From Rattus norvegicus (lineage: Eukaryota; Chordata; Mammalia; Rodentia; Muridae), in assembly GCF_036323735.1 (NCBI RefSeq), contig NC_086027.1, forward strand, positions 85,013,662 to 85,077,661: 64,000 nt of DNA, in the 5' to 3' direction. Below the pieces are notes generated by a model that was not told where the DNA came from, did no database searches, and saw nothing but the letters and a program-made list of their open reading frames with translations. Every line of letters begins with the position of its first letter. Position 1 is the first letter of the stretch. Positions 59,345 through 64,000 of the stretch are shown piece by piece. The position numbers were made by a program, and so were the translations under genes.

Positions 59345-60047
59345 TGGCATTAGCTTTTAAAATTAAAAAAAAATACTTTTGAGAATTCCATGTATGATTA
59401 CTGTATTTACAGCATCGCTCACACCTCTCATGCCTCCAAATCTTCTCATGTTCCCCACACTCCTTAAATTCATGCTCTCTTATTCTTTAATTATTGTTTC
59501 GCACACAGCACACATAATAAATGCATGTATTTAAATTATATATGTACATGCATATTTTTAAAATTCTGCCTGCTGAGTCCCCTTAGTGTTCTTCATATGT
59601 GTGTAGGGCTGACAGTTTGGAATTAGATCACCTACTAGGGGTAACCTCCCCAGAGCAGACTGGCCATCAGCCTCTCAGCAGTTACTAATTGCCTGTGTCT
59701 CTTCATCTGCTGGGGGGGTCTTCTGACATTTCTCGCACTCACGTTGTGGTGTTAATAGATGTGTTGAATATTGTATATTCAGATCTTGTTTGGGCAACCT
59801 TAATGCTGAAATATTATGGGTGAATCTCCCCTGTCAAATACAAAAGACACTATCTTGCAGCAGGCGACCATGCTTTCTAGCTCTTACAGTCTTCCCACAT
59901 CCTCTTGTGCAAAATTTCCCAAGTCTTAGATATAAAGGTTGCACTGTAGACGTATCATTTAGGGTTGGACACCCTATAACTGGCATTTTGACCAGTTGTG
60001 AATTTCTCTAATTGTCTTTGTCTGCCATAAAAAAAGAAATTTTTTTC

Positions 60048-60082
<35 letters not shown>

Positions 60083-60665
60083 GAGAATTGAGAGCTATAC
60101 TTATCTGTGGATATAATGATGCATGTTTAGAATGCAGTTCTTCTGGTTAAGGATACATATTTAGAATGTAATTATACCAGTTTTTAGAAAGTGACAATAG
60201 TAGTTTCTTCTCTAGAGTTGTGGCCTTAATGGTCAAGGAGTAGGGCAGGCTAGGTTTACTGTGTCAGACGTAAATTCGTTCCTATTGAGCAGGCCTTGAA
60301 TCCAACTAGACAGTTTTTCATTACCCCCAGAATTTGAATGCCACTATTGAATTTTTCATAATATCTGTGGCCCTGGTCATTGTTGTGGTCTGTAGGTGTT
60401 GCAGCTATGAAGGATTATTGATTTTTTTCTCCATTGTATAGCACTTCTGGGTACTATGAGAGGTAGTCCTTAGGGGAAAACTTCCAGGTCAGTTCCAGCT
60501 CGATTTCTCTAGAACTTCTGTCCAAAGTGTGTAGTATCTCAAACAACACAGTCAGTTCCTTGTAGGCAACTAAAAGCTATAATAATAGGTTATATTTTTA
60601 GGGTTGTCTCTTGGATTCCCCTAAAAAAATGCCTGACATTAGGGGTTTTGCTATAAAATTATACA
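59345..60665 (-). mobile_element. Rodent L1 (Lx-type) fragment, antisense
   Basis: In order: 'acttttgagaattccatgta', 'cctactaggggtaacctccc', 'cagcagttactaattgcctg', 'cattttgaccagttgtgaat', 'acccccagaatttgaatgcc', 'cttccaggtcagttccagct' and 'cgatttctctagaacttctg'. This order matches a long antisense rodent L1 block that I know from many introns. It is non-coding here, and an ATT tract interrupts it. Confidence 0.75.
60050..60080. repeat. (ATT)10 microsatellite inside the L1 block
   Basis: About ten uninterrupted ATT/TTA units between L1-type sequence on both sides. Confidence 0.95.
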
Positions 60666-60684
60666 CAGACACATAACACAGAGT

Positions 60685-60714
<30 letters not shown>
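60685..60714. repeat. (CA)15 microsatellite
   Basis: A CA run followed by CATG/CACA-rich sequence to about 60800. Confidence 0.95.
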
Positions 60715-60716
<2 letters not shown>

Positions 60717-60799
60717 CTATGCATGCACACCCACACAGCATGTGCATACATGCACGCTAGCAAGCACAAGAACACCTGCATACATGTGTGTGCATATGT

Positions 60800-61095
60800 G
60801 TATAGTTGTAAGTTAAGATGAAATTGTAAGTTAAGAAGATAATTTTCTATGGCTTTTCCAAACATCCTTAGGGCGATTTCTTCCTCCTCCATTTTTCTCC
60901 CTTTGCATTGCCATTCCTCCCACTTCCCTCATAGGTCTTCCTGCCCACTCTTCAATTTCTTTCTTCATAGCACCTGTGACTTTGCAATATGGCTTTGGAA
61001 ATGTGAGTTACAGCTGTGGGGACTTAAGTGTCAAGGGAAGGATGTGTAGGCTTAGATTTTTCAGAACTTACTATAATAAGGGTTCTCAAACACTT
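60800..61095. other. Unique non-coding sequence
   Basis: Nothing recognised. Confidence 0.4.
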
Positions 61096-61099
61096 CAAC

Positions 61100-61600
61100 T
61101 CCCCTTTCTAGCCCACCATTCAAAGGTAGGGGAGAAAAGATGTTAAATAGGACAAGGGGATGTGGACCTGTTTTGAAGCAGTTCCTCGGGGTGATTTCCA
61201 ATCACTGTTGTCAGGATACCAACAGTCCAGTGCAAAGAGTGTCACCAAACAGGAGTCAGTGTGGTGGCACAATCCAGCAGAAACAGCCAAGCCTCTGCCA
61301 AATTGGCATGAGTCAGTGGGAGCGACTACAACCAGCTGAAAAGCTAGGAGAAATTCTCTGCTGTGTCTCTCTCAACAAAGTGAAGTTCAGCAAAGACATG
61401 AGACCAACAAAGCATTCCAAGGCTAGCTATACAAGCACTCCATCACTCCATCACTGTCTGTTGGGTCCGACTCATCCTCTCTCCAAACATTACATGTCCT
61501 CTCACAAGCCTTGCTTCAACAAAACATCACATGAGTCTGTATCACATGACACAACCAAAAATTTCTACTTCAAGACTTCTTTTTAATGGTTATCTGTACC
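61100..61600 (+). mobile_element. Probable rodent LTR-type repeat
   Basis: 'gacctgttttgaagcagttc', 'aggataccaacagtccagtg', 'aaaagctaggagaaattctc', 'tgctgtgtctctctcaacaa', 'agtgaagttcagcaaagaca', 'ctgttgggtccgactcatcc' and 'aaccaaaaatttctacttca' resemble a rodent interspersed repeat that I recall (RMER-like). I cannot verify the family. The 148-codon plus frame (61140-61586) has no known domain and is attributed to this repeat. Confidence 0.4.
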
Positions 61601-62500
61601 ATTATCCCTCGAATGGCTCTAACTTCTGTTTGGTAATGTGTTGGCCTTTTTGTGGGGGGTGTAGCAATTTTTGCTAGCTACCAAGAAGCAAGGTAGCTGG
61701 GAAAATCTTTTGAGGTGACTTGAGGCCTGCAGTCTCTAGTTTCATGATAACATTTATAGGGGATGAAGATGGTTGAGTGGACTAAGTTCCAGCCTTCAAA
61801 ATTGAGGAGCCTGGGTTGGAAAGTTCAGCTTTGCTCCTTGGAGAATTTAGCTCTGGACGAGATAGTTCATGTTTTCCAACTCTCAGACCAAAGTTTATGA
61901 AATGAAGGGGATGGCAGTACTTGCTCAGAAGCTCACTGTGTGACTCACAATAAACATGAGATATTAAATATGAAAATGTTTGTAGATGGAAAGGAGTGGC
62001 TCAAATACAAGGCATTCCTCTCAAGATGCTATGCTTGGGAAATAGTACCTTCTGAGAGTGTCAGATGAAATAAAAGTCAACTCTGCCTGGTGGGAGATGA
62101 TTTGAGCTCCCTGCCCCCTGTTTTCAAAAAGAATTTAGGAACCAGAAGTTGGAGGAGATAGAAGATGCTGTTCATAAGGTTCATAATTTTATACTTTTTA
62201 AAATATGAAACATTTATGTCTATACTATTGGGATGCATAACATCTGCAGCTAAGCCAGCCTGTGCATTCATTGTGAATAATTGTAAGCACAGAAGGTAAT
62301 TGTTATTCTCCATAAAAATTGTTAATAAGCACTTACTGGTATGACTCATTCAGAATCGTTGGTTGAGGTTGTATGGTTTCAAGGAACTGTGTGGGCGTGG
62401 AGACATTTCTGGTGGTCATTGCAACCATGTCTGATGCTTTCTCTGGCTGTTACTAAGCCATCAGTTTTTCCGTTTTTTCTTTTGAGGAAGGCCCTAATAC

Positions 62501-62502
<2 letters not shown>
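61601..62502. other. Unique non-coding sequence
   Basis: No firm repeat. A MIR-like patch (plus) near 61880-61960 is too weak to call. Confidence 0.4.

Positions 62503-62549
<47 letters not shown>
62503..62549. repeat. (CA)23 microsatellite
   Basis: A pure CA run. Confidence 0.98.
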
Positions 62550-62551
<2 letters not shown>

Positions 62552-63425
62552 ACACTTTCCCACACAAATTGGCATTGTGGCATTGTGGCTTCTTTGGTAT
62601 TAATTAGGGTCATTGGGAATCATTTCAGAATTTGCATACTTTGTGGGTTGACATTGGCTGCACCATGAAGATCGTCACTTGCCTTGACCAAGAGGTTAAT
62701 CACAAGGGTTTCTGAGCTATGCAGAATTATCCCTCTGGCCACACTGGGAGAGTGAGGCTGAGAAAAGGTGCAGATTCAAATCTTCCTAGAGAAATGTGAA
62801 CTGCTGGTCCTGTTGACCTATCTGAGAGCTTCCTGGATGTTATGGGCAGGTGACAAAATACCTACGTTGATCCATGATGATTCTTGGACTTTTGTCATGG
62901 ACGATTGAGTAAAGTAGCACCAGAACAGCTAATTAAAAACTGGAAGACTTCTAAAAGCAAAAATAACATCTTTCTTACACAGTTTGCTTTCCAGATAAGC
63001 CCCGAAGGCAGGTTATAAAGAGAAGTCTGAATTCACTTCAGAAACATGTTCTTGCTTTATTTGCATATGTAAAGGACATATCTAACTAGTTGAGGGTAGC
63101 CTGGACTTTTATTACAAGGAAAAGAATGCAGAAGGATTTTAACAAGCCAATTACAGAAAAATCATAGAAGTATTTGGCAAAAATAAGTAGATAAATAGCA
63201 GGAAGGGCAGCAGTGAATAACTAAAGTCCACAGCACAAGACTTTCTTAAGCACTTCAGTGAGAAAGAAAAACAGTGAAACCTATGCATAATCCTCAAGCT
63301 GAGTCTGGTTAAGAAGGAATAAATAAGTGAATCCCATGGATAGCAAATTATTCTTCTGCAAATTATTTTGTTTTCTAAGTATCTAATCCTCATTAATGCC
63401 ACACTGGCTTAACACACAGCCTTAC
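62550..63425. other. Unique non-coding sequence
   Basis: Nothing recognised. Confidence 0.4.
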
Positions 63426-63429
63426 CAGC

Positions 63430-63600
63430 TCCTTAGGGGAGGGAAGAGAAGGGAAAGGAGGTAATTGAGAGAGAATCTAGAGAGAAGGGAAATGGAAGGA
63501 GAAGGGGAAGGGGATATAAAAGCCTGTTGGAAAGGAGGTGGAGGAGAGATCCTAACAGGAAGGGTGGTCCCAGGAAGGACAAGAGTCCAGGGGGAGCCTA
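63430..63600. repeat. Purine-rich low-complexity tract
   Basis: GGA, GAA and AGG words dominate. A TATAAAAG word lies at 63515-63521 but has no other promoter context. Confidence 0.75.
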
Positions 63601-64000
63601 TTTCCCAGCCCAAGGTTGTTTATGAATTCTGCTGTTTGGTGATTGGGTTTAGTTGTGAATTTAATGTCTAACTCAGTTTAGCATGCTTCCTTGCTTTTAA
63701 GTTACCTCCAGGTAAAAATATTTCCATTTCCCTTAAGGTCTATCTGTCCTGTGTTCTCAAAGGAATAACCTTCAATCTGATAGGTAGAGCTGCGGCCACT
63801 CTGCCAGGCAGGACCTGTTAAGTCCTGCTCATCTTTAAGGGGTCCCTTACAACATTTTCTATGTACAAGAAATGAGAGAGCAGATTAAAGGTCAGAATTC
63901 TAGAGACAAAGTAGCTTCGATCACGGATATCTTACCATGTCTAGAACACTAGACACGGAGCATAAAGGTTGCAGTCTGTTTCCAAATCCATCTATTATGG
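63601..64000. other. Unique non-coding sequence to the window end
   Basis: Nothing recognised. Confidence 0.4.

Noticed and set aside
63515..63521. TATAAAAG as a promoter TATA box
   Set aside because: It sits in a purine-rich low-complexity tract without initiator, CpG or downstream gene evidence.

Overview
The window looks like ordinary mammalian nuclear DNA from a murid rodent, most probably rat. The evidence is the repeat content. There is a near-consensus ID SINE at 52246-52339 (a family that expanded strongly in rat), an intact B2 with a 16-bp target-site duplication at 47991-48207, several B1, B3 and B4 copies, MT-type MaLR LTRs and rodent (Lx-type) L1 pieces. These lie on an older mammal-wide layer of MIR, L2, L1M, MLT1 and hAT remnants. 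Base composition is AT-leaning and I see no CpG island.

I found no protein-coding gene, exon, tRNA or rRNA gene that I can support. The open frames are short, overlap on both strands, and mostly fall in simple repeats or decayed transposons. The window is best read as intergenic sequence or the interior of a large intron. All repeat calls rest on recognition by eye of family consensus features. Subfamily names and edges are approximate, and some old fragments have surely been missed.

Layout. 1-236 is the end of an MT-type LTR. 240-7.8 kb is mostly unique sequence. 7.8-9.7 kb has a MIR, a B3 ending in a long CT/CA tract, a second CT tract and an ID-like SINE. 9.7-13.8 kb is unique apart from an ancient repeat and a MaLR LTR. 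13.79-14.43 kb is a striking minisatellite of about 24 units of 26-27 bp. 14.45-16.4 kb is an L1/L2 graveyard. 16.4-26.2 kb is mostly unique with MIR, B4, an LTR and a perfect (CCA)24 tract. 26.2-27.6 kb is a dense SINE and microsatellite cluster. 28.9-30.3 kb has two MaLR LTRs and a CA/GA tract. 30.3-34.8 kb is mostly unique. 34.8-36.4 kb holds L1M, L2 and an unusual inverted duplication, one arm of which interrupts a MIR. 36.4-47.9 kb is mostly unique with MLT1, L1M, MIR and B1 copies. 48-52.4 kb has B2, L1M with a nested B3, rodent L1-type sequence, MIR, B1 and ID. 53-57.9 kb has B3, MIR, L2, B1 and a hAT element. 59.3-60.7 kb is a rodent L1 fragment. The rest is unique sequence with microsatellites and one possible LTR-type repeat.

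The most unusual structures are the inverted duplication (35516-35679 against 36139-36282), the 26/27-bp minisatellite that is open in all three minus-strand frames, the (CCA)24 tract with its long degenerate flank, and a small tandem duplication across the 5' junction of the ID insertion. I found nothing that looks like a new multi-gene biological system.
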